Below, in pieces: positions 9,057-17,102 of a stretch of 42,120 nt of DNA. The position numbers and the translations under genes were made by a program. The DNA is from Pseudoalteromonas atlantica (lineage in GTDB: Bacteria; Pseudomonadota; Gammaproteobacteria; Enterobacterales; Alteromonadaceae), in contig BJUT01000037.1 in assembly GCA_007988745.1 (NCBI GenBank), forward strand, positions 1 through 42,120, written 5' to 3'. How positions within the stretch are numbered: position 1 is the first letter of the stretch; every line of letters begins with the position of its first letter. The notes under the pieces are model-generated. The model saw only the letters and a list, made by a program, of their open reading frames with translations. It did no database searches and was not told the origin of the DNA.

Positions 9057-10007
9057 ATGATGGGTGATTTTTTATTTTCAGATGAGCCAGATGAGTTAGA
9101 AAGTGAAGTAGAGCTTGGCACTTGGAAAGTATTAATCGTTGATGACGAACCTGAAGTTCATGCTGTTACAAAGCTTGCGTTGAGTGATTTTGAATTTCAG
9201 AACAAACGTTTAGAATTTTTAAGCGCATACTCGGGCGCTGAAGCAAAAGAATTAATAAATGCGCACCCAGATGCCGCTATTGTACTGCTAGATGTGGTAA
9301 TGGAAACAGATGACGCTGGGTTACAGGTTGCTAAATTTATTCGCGAAGAAGCTAATAATAATCATATTCGCATTATTTTAAGAACCGGTCAGCCTGGGCA
9401 GGCGCCTGAGCGCCAAGTCATTATTAATTACGATATTAACGACTATAAATCGAAAACAGAGCTGACAGCGCAAAAGCTGTTTACTGTGATTATGTCGAGC
9501 TTACGCTCGTATCGCGATATTATTTCTATAGAGCAATCTCGCGAAGGGCTTGAAAAAATTATTGTTGCCTCGCGCGATATATTTGCCACACGTTCAATAG
9601 AGCAGTTTATTGAAGGGGTGATGCAGCAACTTACCTCGTTATTAGGCATTGCTGATCAAGCGGTGTATGCCACTACGTTAGTGGCGCAAAATACGCAAGA
9701 AAATAGTAACGATAAGCTAATTGTGCGCTCTGGTACCGGTGAGTTTGAGCAAAGCGAGGGTAAAGAGTTAGATGCGGTGCTGCAAAACGAGCAACTAGAG
9801 GCGTGTCATCAAGCACTTAAAGATAAAAGCATAATTTATAAAGATAACTATTTATTTGCTTATTGTAGCAGCGAGTACAATCACAATTCGATGTTATTTA
9901 TATCGGGGATCCCTAAAAATATAACCGATACGCAACGTAATTTAATTGAGATTTTTTCGCAAAATGTACAACTAGCATTTGAGAACGTGCAACGACAACA
10001 ACGTTAA
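9057..10007 (+). CDS. Response regulator: REC plus DUF3369, no output domain
   Basis: A 316-residue two-component protein. The receiver (about 24-150) has the acidic pair Asp29/Asp30, phospho-acceptor Asp79 in VLLDVV, Thr110 in LRTGQPG and Lys131 in NDYKSK, so it should be phosphorylatable. Residues of about 150-310 match DUF3369, a GAF-like domain that often sits between a receiver and an HD-GYP or GGDEF output domain. Here the protein ends after that domain. AAGGA lies about ten bases before the ATG; a second ATG follows at once. It lies 57 bases after prmC and before a strong terminator, inside the normally compact hemA-to-kdsA cluster. No histidine kinase is in the window. It may act through protein contacts, or be a shortened relative of the HD-GYP proteins. 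Confidence 0.85.
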   Translation: MMGDFLFSDEPDELESEVELGTWKVLIVDDEPEVHAVTKLALSDFEFQNKRLEFLSAYSGAEAKELINAHPDAAIVLLDVVMETDDAGLQVAKFIREEANNNHIRIILRTGQPGQAPERQVIINYDINDYKSKTELTAQKLFTVIMSSLRSYRDIISIEQSREGLEKIIVASRDIFATRSIEQFIEGVMQQLTSLLGIADQAVYATTLVAQNTQENSNDKLIVRSGTGEFEQSEGKELDAVLQNEQLEACHQALKDKSIIYKDNYLFAYCSSEYNHNSMLFISGIPKNITDTQRNLIEIFSQNVQLAFENVQRQQR

Positions 10008-10023
10008 TCGTTACTATAAATTT

Positions 10024-10057
10024 AAAAAGCACATAGCCTTGCGACTATGTGCTTTTT
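10024..10057 (+). terminator. Rho-independent terminator
   Basis: AAAAAGCACATAG (10024-10036) pairs perfectly with CTATGTGCTTTTT (10045-10057), with an eight-base loop and a T-rich end. It closes the hemA-prfA-prmC-response regulator run 17 bases past the last stop. Confidence 0.92.
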
Positions 10058-10103
10058 AGTTTGTGAGGCATAATAGCCAAAGCAGTGCGTAGGGCTTGGT
10101 ATT

Positions 10104-10266
10104 ATACCAAGCAGCAATAATACTTAATCATTTTGAGGGGGCTAAACGTGTTGCTATCAGCGTTAAAAAATTCTCATTTAGAACAACTAAATAGCAAATT
10201 TTTTGCCTAGCTATCAACACGTTTTTCCATCCTCAAAATAGATCACTTAATTAAGCGGATTGGTAT
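10104..10266. repeat. Interspersed imperfect palindrome, copy 2 (MITE-like)
   Basis: A 163-base element running from ataccaa to ttggtat. The left arm (aataatacttaatcatttt, then gagg) and the reverse complement of the right arm (cttaattaagtgatctatttt, with gagg) are similar. The centre has a perfect small hairpin, ATTTAG-aacaa-CTAAAT. It matches copy 1 (473-634) along its length and has no ORF. It lies between a terminator and sirB2. Confidence 0.8.
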
Positions 10267-10312
10267 TAAACGCACTTAACTAAATTTAACAAAACAAAAA
10301 GTACTGAGGCTT

Positions 10313-10687
10313 ATGGATTATTTAGCAGTAAAACACTCACACATGGCAATTGCTATGCTAAGCGTTATCTTATTTTACATCCGCTCTTTTTCGCGTATGG
10401 GCAGTGGCAAGCTTGCCAAAAATAAACTGGTTTTTATTGGCAGTCACAGCATTGACACTTTATTACTTATTTCTGCAATAACATTGGTGTTCATGGCAAA
10501 AATAAACCCCTTTGAGCAACTATGGTTATTAGAAAAAATAGTGCTTGTAGTGATTTATATTGCGATAGGTATTATTAGTGCTAAACAAACTAATACGCTG
10601 CCAAAGATTATGTATGTGGTAGTTAACACGATTGTGATTTTAGCGATAGGGTATTTGGCAACGGCAAAATCGCCGCTACTTTTATAA
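10313..10687 (+). CDS. sirB2: SirB2-family integral membrane protein
   Basis: A 124-residue protein with four hydrophobic segments (about 8-28, 45-63, 72-90 and 100-118), matching SirB2 (E. coli YchQ). The biochemical function of the family is unknown; the name comes from an early link to Salmonella invasion-gene regulation. HMAIAMLSVILFYIRS at the start, HSIDTLLLISAI in the middle and a C-terminal TAKSPLLL fit the family. GAGG lies about six bases before the ATG. It is cut off from prmC by the response regulator, a terminator and repeat copy 2, so it probably has its own promoter. Confidence 0.85.
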   Translation: MDYLAVKHSHMAIAMLSVILFYIRSFSRMGSGKLAKNKLVFIGSHSIDTLLLISAITLVFMAKINPFEQLWLLEKIVLVVIYIAIGIISAKQTNTLPKIMYVVVNTIVILAIGYLATAKSPLLL

Positions 10688-10705
10688 TACCTACTTTGTT
10701 GCAAG

Positions 10706-10753
10706 TTAAGTGTCGGTGCGTGTATATACTTTTTAAACACGCACGATACTTAA
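10706..10753. repeat. Long imperfect inverted repeat between sirB2 and sirB1
   Basis: The arms 10706-10723 and 10737-10753 are near-perfect inverse complements: eight inner pairs GTGCGTGT/ACACGCAC, then an outer TTAAGTGTCG/CGATACTTAA with one mismatch and one bulge, around a 13-base AT-rich loop. There is no T tract after the stem on the plus strand, so it is not a standard terminator of sirB2. It may be an RNA-processing or protective hairpin, or a remnant of a mobile element. Confidence 0.6.
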
Positions 10754-10994
10754 AGGCAAGGGGCTTATACGTAAGGAACTTAAACCCCCAAGGAACTTAG
10801 GTAACAGATAACGCAGTTAATACACCTCTGCACGCTTTATAGCCTTCACCATTTTTCAGCCAGGCTGGCCTACTCCTTTTACTATAAAGCACACCTCTGG
10901 GGTATAATTACGGGTGGGAGCTTCGCTGTATTGGTAACTATCCGTAAAATTAGGTAAACTACGTCTTCGTTTTTTAATAAATGTTGTAGTATTG
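10754..10994 (+). promoter_or_regulatory. Structured sirB1 upstream region with candidate promoter
   Basis: This gene-free stretch holds three spaced copies of a ten-base motif (aaggggctta at 10758, aaggaactta at 10773 and 10790). It also holds an inverted pair, gctttatag (10834-10842) and ctataaagc (10882-10890), and a direct pair of acacctctg (10822 and 10891). A perfect TATAAT -10 is at 10903-10908 with only a weak -35 (TTACTA, 10879-10884). The promoter would serve sirB1 and the genes after it. No ORF is convincing here. Confidence 0.4.
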
Positions 10995-11822
10995 ATGACC
11001 ACCCTCGGGTATGACGAACACGACGAATCTTATTTAGATGATGCATATGATGAATTTACTCCACCGCCACTTTATCGGTGTATTAATGCAGAGTCGAAAT
11101 GGGACCCTCAAATAGATTTAGCACCAACTTTTTCTGTATTAACTGACTTTGAGCAGCAGATCACTGCTATGTGCGCAAAGCAAAAAGACCCACACGATAG
11201 ATTAGAAGCCCTTCTTGATATTTTTTATAGCAAATGGCTATTTAGCGCCTCTGGGCTAAAAGTGCCAGAGCATAAAATAAATAGCTTAAGCTATACACTC
11301 ACTATGCGCAGCGGCTCTATAACCACATTAGGTATTTTATTGAGCCATTTGCTTGAGCAAGCGCAATTAGATGCCAGTGTGTGTATTAACCAGGGCGATA
11401 TTAGCGTGCATGTCGCAATAAGTGATGAAGAAGGCTACATTATTGAGCCTAGCAGTGGGCAACAGAGCTGGTACATCATTCCTGAAAATGCGGATGAAGA
11501 AAATGGCCAAGAGCAAGAGCCACTTGAGCTTATTTATAACGATGAAGTTTATAAATTGTTTTTAGCGCAGCAAAAATGGTCGTTTATTAGCGAAAATAAA
11601 TTTGGCCACGCGCTGGTATGTGTTGAGTTGCTAATGGAGCTATTAGGCGATGATCCGTACGAGAGACGCGACAGAGGTTACTTACTCAATCAGTTAGATT
11701 GTCCTAAAATGGCACGCGATGATTTACAGTTTTTTATTGATGAGTGCCCGGACGATCCGGCAATTGAAATTATTCAGCATCAACTAGAAGAACTTGAAGA
11801 TAATAATAAAACACACCATTAA
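10995..11822 (+). CDS. sirB1: SirB1-family protein (transglutaminase-like and TPR)
   Basis: A 275-residue cytoplasmic protein of the SirB1 (E. coli YchA) family: an N-terminal half resembling a transglutaminase-like fold (DPHDRLEALLDIFYSKWLF near 60-80, then MRSGSITTLGILLSHLLEQAQ) and a C-terminal TPR-like helical part (LLGDDPYERRDRGYLLNQLDCPKMARDDLQFF). The family function is not established. The segment between is acidic. The ATG at 10995 is chosen; a TTG lies directly before it. sirB1 normally sits next to kdsA; here a DUF819 gene separates them by 1.27 kb. Confidence 0.85.
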   Translation: MTTLGYDEHDESYLDDAYDEFTPPPLYRCINAESKWDPQIDLAPTFSVLTDFEQQITAMCAKQKDPHDRLEALLDIFYSKWLFSASGLKVPEHKINSLSYTLTMRSGSITTLGILLSHLLEQAQLDASVCINQGDISVHVAISDEEGYIIEPSSGQQSWYIIPENADEENGQEQEPLELIYNDEVYKLFLAQQKWSFISENKFGHALVCVELLMELLGDDPYERRDRGYLLNQLDCPKMARDDLQFFIDECPDDPAIEIIQHQLEELEDNNKTHH

Positions 11823-11836
11823 GAATAGGAACAAAT

Positions 11837-13090
11837 ATGGCTGATACTCACACTGCATTAATTACTAATGATGCTGTTGTACTGGGTTTGCTTGCTGTAA
11901 TTTTAGGGTTCATTTTTAAAACCTCTAGCAGCGAAAACCCCAAACTAAAAGCATTTTATAAATATGTACCAGCATTATTGCTGTGTTACTTTTTACCTTC
12001 TTTACTCAATACGTTTGGCATTGTAGATGGACATAGTTCAAATGTTTACTATGTTGCTTCGCGCTATTTGCTACCAGCATGTTTAATCTTACTTACTATT
12101 AGTATTGATTTAAAAGCGATTATTAATTTAGGCCCCAAAGCGCTAATTATGTTTTTAGTGGGCACGCTGGGTATTGTGATTGGTGGGCCTTTATCTATTT
12201 TAGTGGTTAGTGTATTTAGCCCTGATTTAGTAGGCGGCCACGGCCCAGATGCTGTTTGGCGTGGTATGACAACGGTTGCCGGCAGCTGGATTGGCGGCGG
12301 CGCTAACCAAGCTTCAATGAAAGAAATGTTTGAAGTGGGCGGCGATATATTCTCGGTTATGGTGACCGTTGATGTAATTGTGGCGAATATTTGGATGGCT
12401 GTTTTATTACTCATGGCTGCAAACCATAAAAAAATTGATGCCGCAACAGGGGCTGATACAACCGCCATAGAAGATTTAAAAAACCGTGTTGAGCAATACC
12501 ATGCAGAGCATGCCCGCATGCCGACACTCAATGATTACATGACCATTATTGCCATAGCATTTGGTATAACGGGGCTTGCTCATTTTTGTGCCGACTTTTT
12601 AGGGCCGTTTTTTGCAAACAATTATGCGTGGGCTAAAGAGTACAGCCTAAACAGTAAATTCTTTTGGCTAATTGTTATTTCAACCACGATTGGTATTAGT
12701 TTATCATTTACTAAAGTAAGGCAAATAGAAGCGTTTGGCGCATCAAAAGTTGCTTCAAGCTTTTTATATATTTTAGTGGCATCAATTGGCTTACATATGA
12801 ACGTTACCGCTATATTTAGTAACCCTGGGTTATTTTTAATTGGGGCTATTTGGATGCTAACACACGCAAGTTTAATGCTGATTGTAGCCAAAGTAATAAA
12901 AGCCCCGTTATTTTATATGGCGGTGGGCTCGCAAGCTAACGTTGGCGGCGCTGCGTCGGCGCCTGTGGTGGCTTCTGCGTTTCACCCTTCGCTTGCGCCA
13001 GTGGGCGTTTTATTAGCTGTACTAGGGTATGGTGTAGGTACATATATGGCCTACATTTGTGGATTAATGATGCAAGCAGTTGCACCTTAA
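11837..13090 (+). CDS. DUF819-family integral membrane protein (YjcL-like)
   Basis: A 417-residue, strongly hydrophobic protein with about ten predicted membrane segments. It fits DUF819, a family of putative transporters with no established substrate. Typical features are the glycine-rich VAGSWIGGGANQASM near 148-162 and a related GSQANVGGAASAPVVASAF near 370-388, which look like two inverted half-repeats as in several secondary transporters. A soluble acidic loop lies between (about 198-230). AGGAAC lies a few bases before the ATG. It starts 15 bases after sirB1 and ends nine bases before kdsA, so the three are likely one transcript. A role in cell-envelope or KDO metabolism is only guilt by association. 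Confidence 0.85.
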   Translation: MADTHTALITNDAVVLGLLAVILGFIFKTSSSENPKLKAFYKYVPALLLCYFLPSLLNTFGIVDGHSSNVYYVASRYLLPACLILLTISIDLKAIINLGPKALIMFLVGTLGIVIGGPLSILVVSVFSPDLVGGHGPDAVWRGMTTVAGSWIGGGANQASMKEMFEVGGDIFSVMVTVDVIVANIWMAVLLLMAANHKKIDAATGADTTAIEDLKNRVEQYHAEHARMPTLNDYMTIIAIAFGITGLAHFCADFLGPFFANNYAWAKEYSLNSKFFWLIVISTTIGISLSFTKVRQIEAFGASKVASSFLYILVASIGLHMNVTAIFSNPGLFLIGAIWMLTHASLMLIVAKVIKAPLFYMAVGSQANVGGAASAPVVASAFHPSLAPVGVLLAVLGYGVGTYMAYICGLMMQAVAP

Positions 13091-13099
13091 GGAATTTAA

Positions 13100-13954
<855 letters not shown>

Positions 13955-13979
13955 TTTAACACCTATTTAGGTAATGTTT

Positions 13980-14006
13980 AAAAAGCGACTTAGGTCGCTT
14001 TTTTTA
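13980..14006 (+). terminator. Rho-independent terminator after kdsA
   Basis: AAAAAGCGAC (13980-13989), a TTAG loop and GTCGC are followed by seven T. It ends the sirB1-DUF819-kdsA transcript. Confidence 0.92.
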
Positions 14007-14082
14007 TTCCATTAATATACACACACAACGATGCTGTATATAATCTTACGCATAAGAAAAACTAATTCTAAGCTTGGTTACT

Positions 14083-14979
14083 ATGTCAAGACGAGTCCCC
14101 CCATTAAACGCACTTAAAGCTTTTGAAGCCGCGGCACGCCATTTAAGCTTTACTAAAGCAGCAGAAGAGCTGTATGTAACGCAAGCGGCAGTGAGCCATC
14201 AAATTAAAACCCTTGAAGAGCATTTAGGCTTAAAATTGTTTTTACGTAAAAATCGCTCGTTATTATTAACCGAAGAAGGCCAAGGCTATTTTTTAGATAT
14301 TAAAGAGATTTTTACCCAGCTGATAGATGCCACCGAAAAGCTACTTGCTCGCGGTGCAAAAGGCTCACTTACCGTAAGTTTGACCCCGAGTTTTGCAATT
14401 CAGTGGTTGGTACCTCGATTAAGTTTATTTAACGAACTCCACCCCGAAATAGATGTGCGTATAAAAGCGCAAGACCAAGACGAAAACTCGTTAACCGATG
14501 ATGTAGATATTGCCATTTACTACGGCCGAGGGCACTGGAGTGGGGTTCAAACTTACAAATTGCACACCGAGTATTTAGTGCCTTTATGTAGCCCACTGTT
14601 ATTAAGCGGGCATAAACCGCTTAATCAACCGAGTGACTTAGCTCAGCACACTTTGTTGCACGATACCACGCGCCGTAACTGGAAAACCTGGATGAAAACG
14701 GCGGGTGTACGTAATGTACAAGTGAATCAAGGCCCTATATTTAGCCACTCATCAATGGTGCTCCAAGCCGCGGTGCACGGCCAAGGCGTAGCAATAGGCA
14801 ATAGTGTGCTTGCTAAACCCGATATTGACGCGGGCCGTTTAGTGATCCCATTTAGCCACAGCTTAGAGAGTAAAAACGCGTATTACTTAGTGATTAGAGA
14901 GTCGCAAACAGAGCTGGGTAAAATAGTCTCGTTTAAAGATTGGATGCTGAGCTTAGTTGAACAAGAACAAGAGTATTAA
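14083..14979 (+). CDS. gcvA: LysR-family regulator GcvA
   Basis: A 298-residue LysR-type transcription factor very like E. coli GcvA, which controls the glycine-cleavage operon. The winged helix-turn-helix (about 5-65) reads PPLNALKAFEAAARHLSFTKAAEELYVTQAAVSHQIKTLE in family order, then a substrate-binding domain from about 90 with LTVSLTPSFAIQWLVPRLS, VDIAIYYGRGHW and GPIFSHSSMVLQAA. The ATG at 14083 is chosen; a TTG nine bases upstream is weaker. The gcv operon itself is not in this window. The gcvA-DUF423-rlmM order is that of E. coli, with one extra gene inserted here. Confidence 0.93.
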   Translation: MSRRVPPLNALKAFEAAARHLSFTKAAEELYVTQAAVSHQIKTLEEHLGLKLFLRKNRSLLLTEEGQGYFLDIKEIFTQLIDATEKLLARGAKGSLTVSLTPSFAIQWLVPRLSLFNELHPEIDVRIKAQDQDENSLTDDVDIAIYYGRGHWSGVQTYKLHTEYLVPLCSPLLLSGHKPLNQPSDLAQHTLLHDTTRRNWKTWMKTAGVRNVQVNQGPIFSHSSMVLQAAVHGQGVAIGNSVLAKPDIDAGRLVIPFSHSLESKNAYYLVIRESQTELGKIVSFKDWMLSLVEQEQEY

Positions 14980-14981
14980 TA

Positions 14982-15617
14982 ATGATTGAATGGTTTAAAA
15001 GCGCAACGCAGCCGGCTATTGCACAGTTTATATTTGCGCATGGTGCCGGAGCTGGATCAGATTCTGATTTTATGCAGCATATGGCTAAACTCATTAGTGC
15101 GCAGGGTATTGATGTAGGTTTATTTGATTTTGAATACATGCAAATTGCTAAACAAGCACAAAAACGTAGACCGCCAGAGCGAGCCCCTAAACTGTTAGCT
15201 TATTACGAGCAAGTACTAACAAATGCGCAACCTAATTTACCGTTATTTATTGGCGGCAAGTCGATGGGCGGGCGTATGGCGTCTATGCTTGCCTGTAGCT
15301 CTACACAACCGATTGTAGGTGTATTAGCGTTTGGCTATCCGTTTCATCCGCCCGGTAAGCTAGATAAGCTACGCACCGATCATTTTGCAGACATACCTTG
15401 CCCGTTTTTAGTCTTACAAGGCGAGCGAGATACCTTTGGCACCCGTGAAGAGCTTAAAACACTTTCTATGCCAAAACAGCCAAGTTATGTGTGGCTTAGC
15501 GATGGCGATCATTCACTCAAACCACGCAAAAAAAGTGGTGTGAGCGAGCTGCAAAATCGTGAAACTGCAGCGCTTGAAGCAAGTAAGTTTATAGCCAATA
15601 GAGTGGAGCAATTATGA
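14982..15617 (+). CDS. KANL3/Tex30-type alpha/beta hydrolase
   Basis: A 211-residue alpha/beta-fold protein with a plausible catalytic triad: nucleophile Ser94 in GGKSMGGR, Asp150 in QGERDTFG, and His177 in GDHSLKP. The FAHGAGAGSDSDFM loop near residue 18-30 fits the oxyanion region of the KANL3/Tex30 group. There is no signal peptide, so it should be cytoplasmic. The substrate is unknown. It starts two bases after gcvA and overlaps the next gene by four bases (ATGA), so it is translationally coupled to the DUF423 gene. The insertion between gcvA and ygdD is a difference from E. coli. Confidence 0.85.
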   Translation: MIEWFKSATQPAIAQFIFAHGAGAGSDSDFMQHMAKLISAQGIDVGLFDFEYMQIAKQAQKRRPPERAPKLLAYYEQVLTNAQPNLPLFIGGKSMGGRMASMLACSSTQPIVGVLAFGYPFHPPGKLDKLRTDHFADIPCPFLVLQGERDTFGTREELKTLSMPKQPSYVWLSDGDHSLKPRKKSGVSELQNRETAALEASKFIANRVEQL

Positions 15618-15982
15618 TTAAATTATTTTTACTCACAGGCAGCTTTTTTTGCATGCTGTCGGTTATGTTAGGGGCGTTTGCAGCGCATGGCTTAAAAAGC
15701 CGTTTAACTGAGTATTCACTCGGGGTATTTAAAACCGCAGCTGAGTATCAAATGGTGCATGGTTTAGCGCTTATAGCCGTGGCGATTCTTATTAAGTGGG
15801 GTATTAATTTAACCGTGGCGGGAGGTTTTTTTATTGCCGGTACACTGCTTTTTAGTGGCAGTTTATATTTACTAGCCCTAAGCGGCATGAAGTGGTTAGG
15901 CCCAATAACCCCATTAGGTGGGTTATGTTTTATAATTGGTTGGGTTGTTATTTTAGTGCAAGTTGCACGATTTAAGTTTTAA
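15614..15982 (+). CDS. ygdD: DUF423 membrane protein (YgdD-like)
   Basis: A 122-residue protein with four hydrophobic segments (about 1-22, 45-65, 68-90 and 98-120), matching DUF423/YgdD. MLGAFAAHGLKSRL after the first segment and EYQMVHGLALI before the second are family hallmarks. The function is unknown. Its ATG overlaps the stop of the upstream hydrolase by four bases, and rlmM follows after 17 bases; gcvA-ygdD-rlmM synteny supports the call. Confidence 0.9.
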   Translation: MIKLFLLTGSFFCMLSVMLGAFAAHGLKSRLTEYSLGVFKTAAEYQMVHGLALIAVAILIKWGINLTVAGGFFIAGTLLFSGSLYLLALSGMKWLGPITPLGGLCFIIGWVVILVQVARFKF

Positions 15983-15999
15983 AGAGTTTAAGGGTTAAT

Positions 16000-17085
16000 A
16001 TGTCTAGTGTTGTGATTTATTGTCGTAGTGGTTTTGAAAACGATGCGGCTGCTGAAATAACGTTTCATGCTGCCGAGCAAGGTTTTGCCGGCTATGTAAA
16101 AGCCAAACCAAATACCGGCTACGTGATTTATGAATGTTTTGAAGCGCAACACAGCGACGAAATAATCAAAAAGGTCGACTTTAAAAATATGGTATTTGCG
16201 CGCCAGTGGTTTGCTGGCACGTTAATCGAAAATATGCCGGTAGAAGATAGGGTCACTGCATTAAAAGAAGCCGCAAAGGATTTTCCTTTGTGTAGTGAGT
16301 TGCGCGTAGAAACCCCCGATACTAACGAAGGCAAAGAGCTGCTTACCTTTTGTAAAAAAATATCAACGCCGTTAAAAAAAGCACTCGAAAAACAAAACAC
16401 GGTATTACGTGAGCCAAAGGCAAACCGCCCGGTAATGCATGTACTATTTTTAGCAAACAATGCCGCATATGTAGGGTATTCGTATAGTTATAATAATTCG
16501 CCGTTTTTTATGGGCATTTTACGTTTACGTATGCCCAGTGACGGACCGAGCCGCTCAACGTTAAAACTTGACGAAGCCTTTAATGTTTTTATCCCTGAAA
16601 AAGAGCGAGAAGCGCGAGTACAACCAGGCATGCGAGGGGTTGATTTAGGCGCTTGCCCAGGCGGTTGGACCTATCAATTAGTACGCAGAGGCATGTTTGT
16701 TAGCGCAATAGATAATGGCCCAATGAACGATAGTTTGATGGAAACAGGCCAAGTTAAACACTTTAGAGCCGATGGTTTTAAATACCGCCCAGAAAAAAGA
16801 AATATTAACTGGTTAGTGTGCGATATGGTGGAAAAACCAACCAAAGTGACTAATCTAATGATTGACTGGGCAGTAAACGCATACGCCAAAGAGCTGATAT
16901 TTAATTTAAAGCTGCCTATGAAAAAACGCTTTGATAGTGTTTATGAATGCCTAACGATGATCAAAGAAGAGCTTACTAAGTACGGTATAACCTATGAGTT
17001 GCAAGCTAAGCATTTGTATCATGATCGTGAGGAAATCACCGTTCATTTAAACGTTGTTAAGGTGCCCCAAAATTTGTATAGCTAA
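16000..17085 (+). CDS. rlmM: 23S rRNA C2498 2'-O-ribose methyltransferase
   Basis: RlmM adds a SAM-derived methyl group to the ribose of C2498 in the peptidyl-transferase region of 23S rRNA. The 361-residue protein has an N-terminal RNA-binding THUMP part (about 1-160) and a Rossmann methyltransferase with VDLGACPGGWTYQL near 214-227 as the SAM site, VSAIDNGPM and WLVCDMVEKP further on. Length and order match E. coli RlmM (YgdE). It probably shares a transcript with gcvA-hydrolase-ygdD; the next gene starts 18 bases after it. Confidence 0.95.
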   Translation: MSSVVIYCRSGFENDAAAEITFHAAEQGFAGYVKAKPNTGYVIYECFEAQHSDEIIKKVDFKNMVFARQWFAGTLIENMPVEDRVTALKEAAKDFPLCSELRVETPDTNEGKELLTFCKKISTPLKKALEKQNTVLREPKANRPVMHVLFLANNAAYVGYSYSYNNSPFFMGILRLRMPSDGPSRSTLKLDEAFNVFIPEKEREARVQPGMRGVDLGACPGGWTYQLVRRGMFVSAIDNGPMNDSLMETGQVKHFRADGFKYRPEKRNINWLVCDMVEKPTKVTNLMIDWAVNAYAKELIFNLKLPMKKRFDSVYECLTMIKEELTKYGITYELQAKHLYHDREEITVHLNVVKVPQNLYS

Positions 17086-17102
17086 ATCATAGAGGCATAA
17101 AA

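Noticed and set aside
10706..10753. Terminator for sirB2
   Set aside because: The stem is strong but no T tract follows on the plus strand, so I listed it as an inverted repeat.
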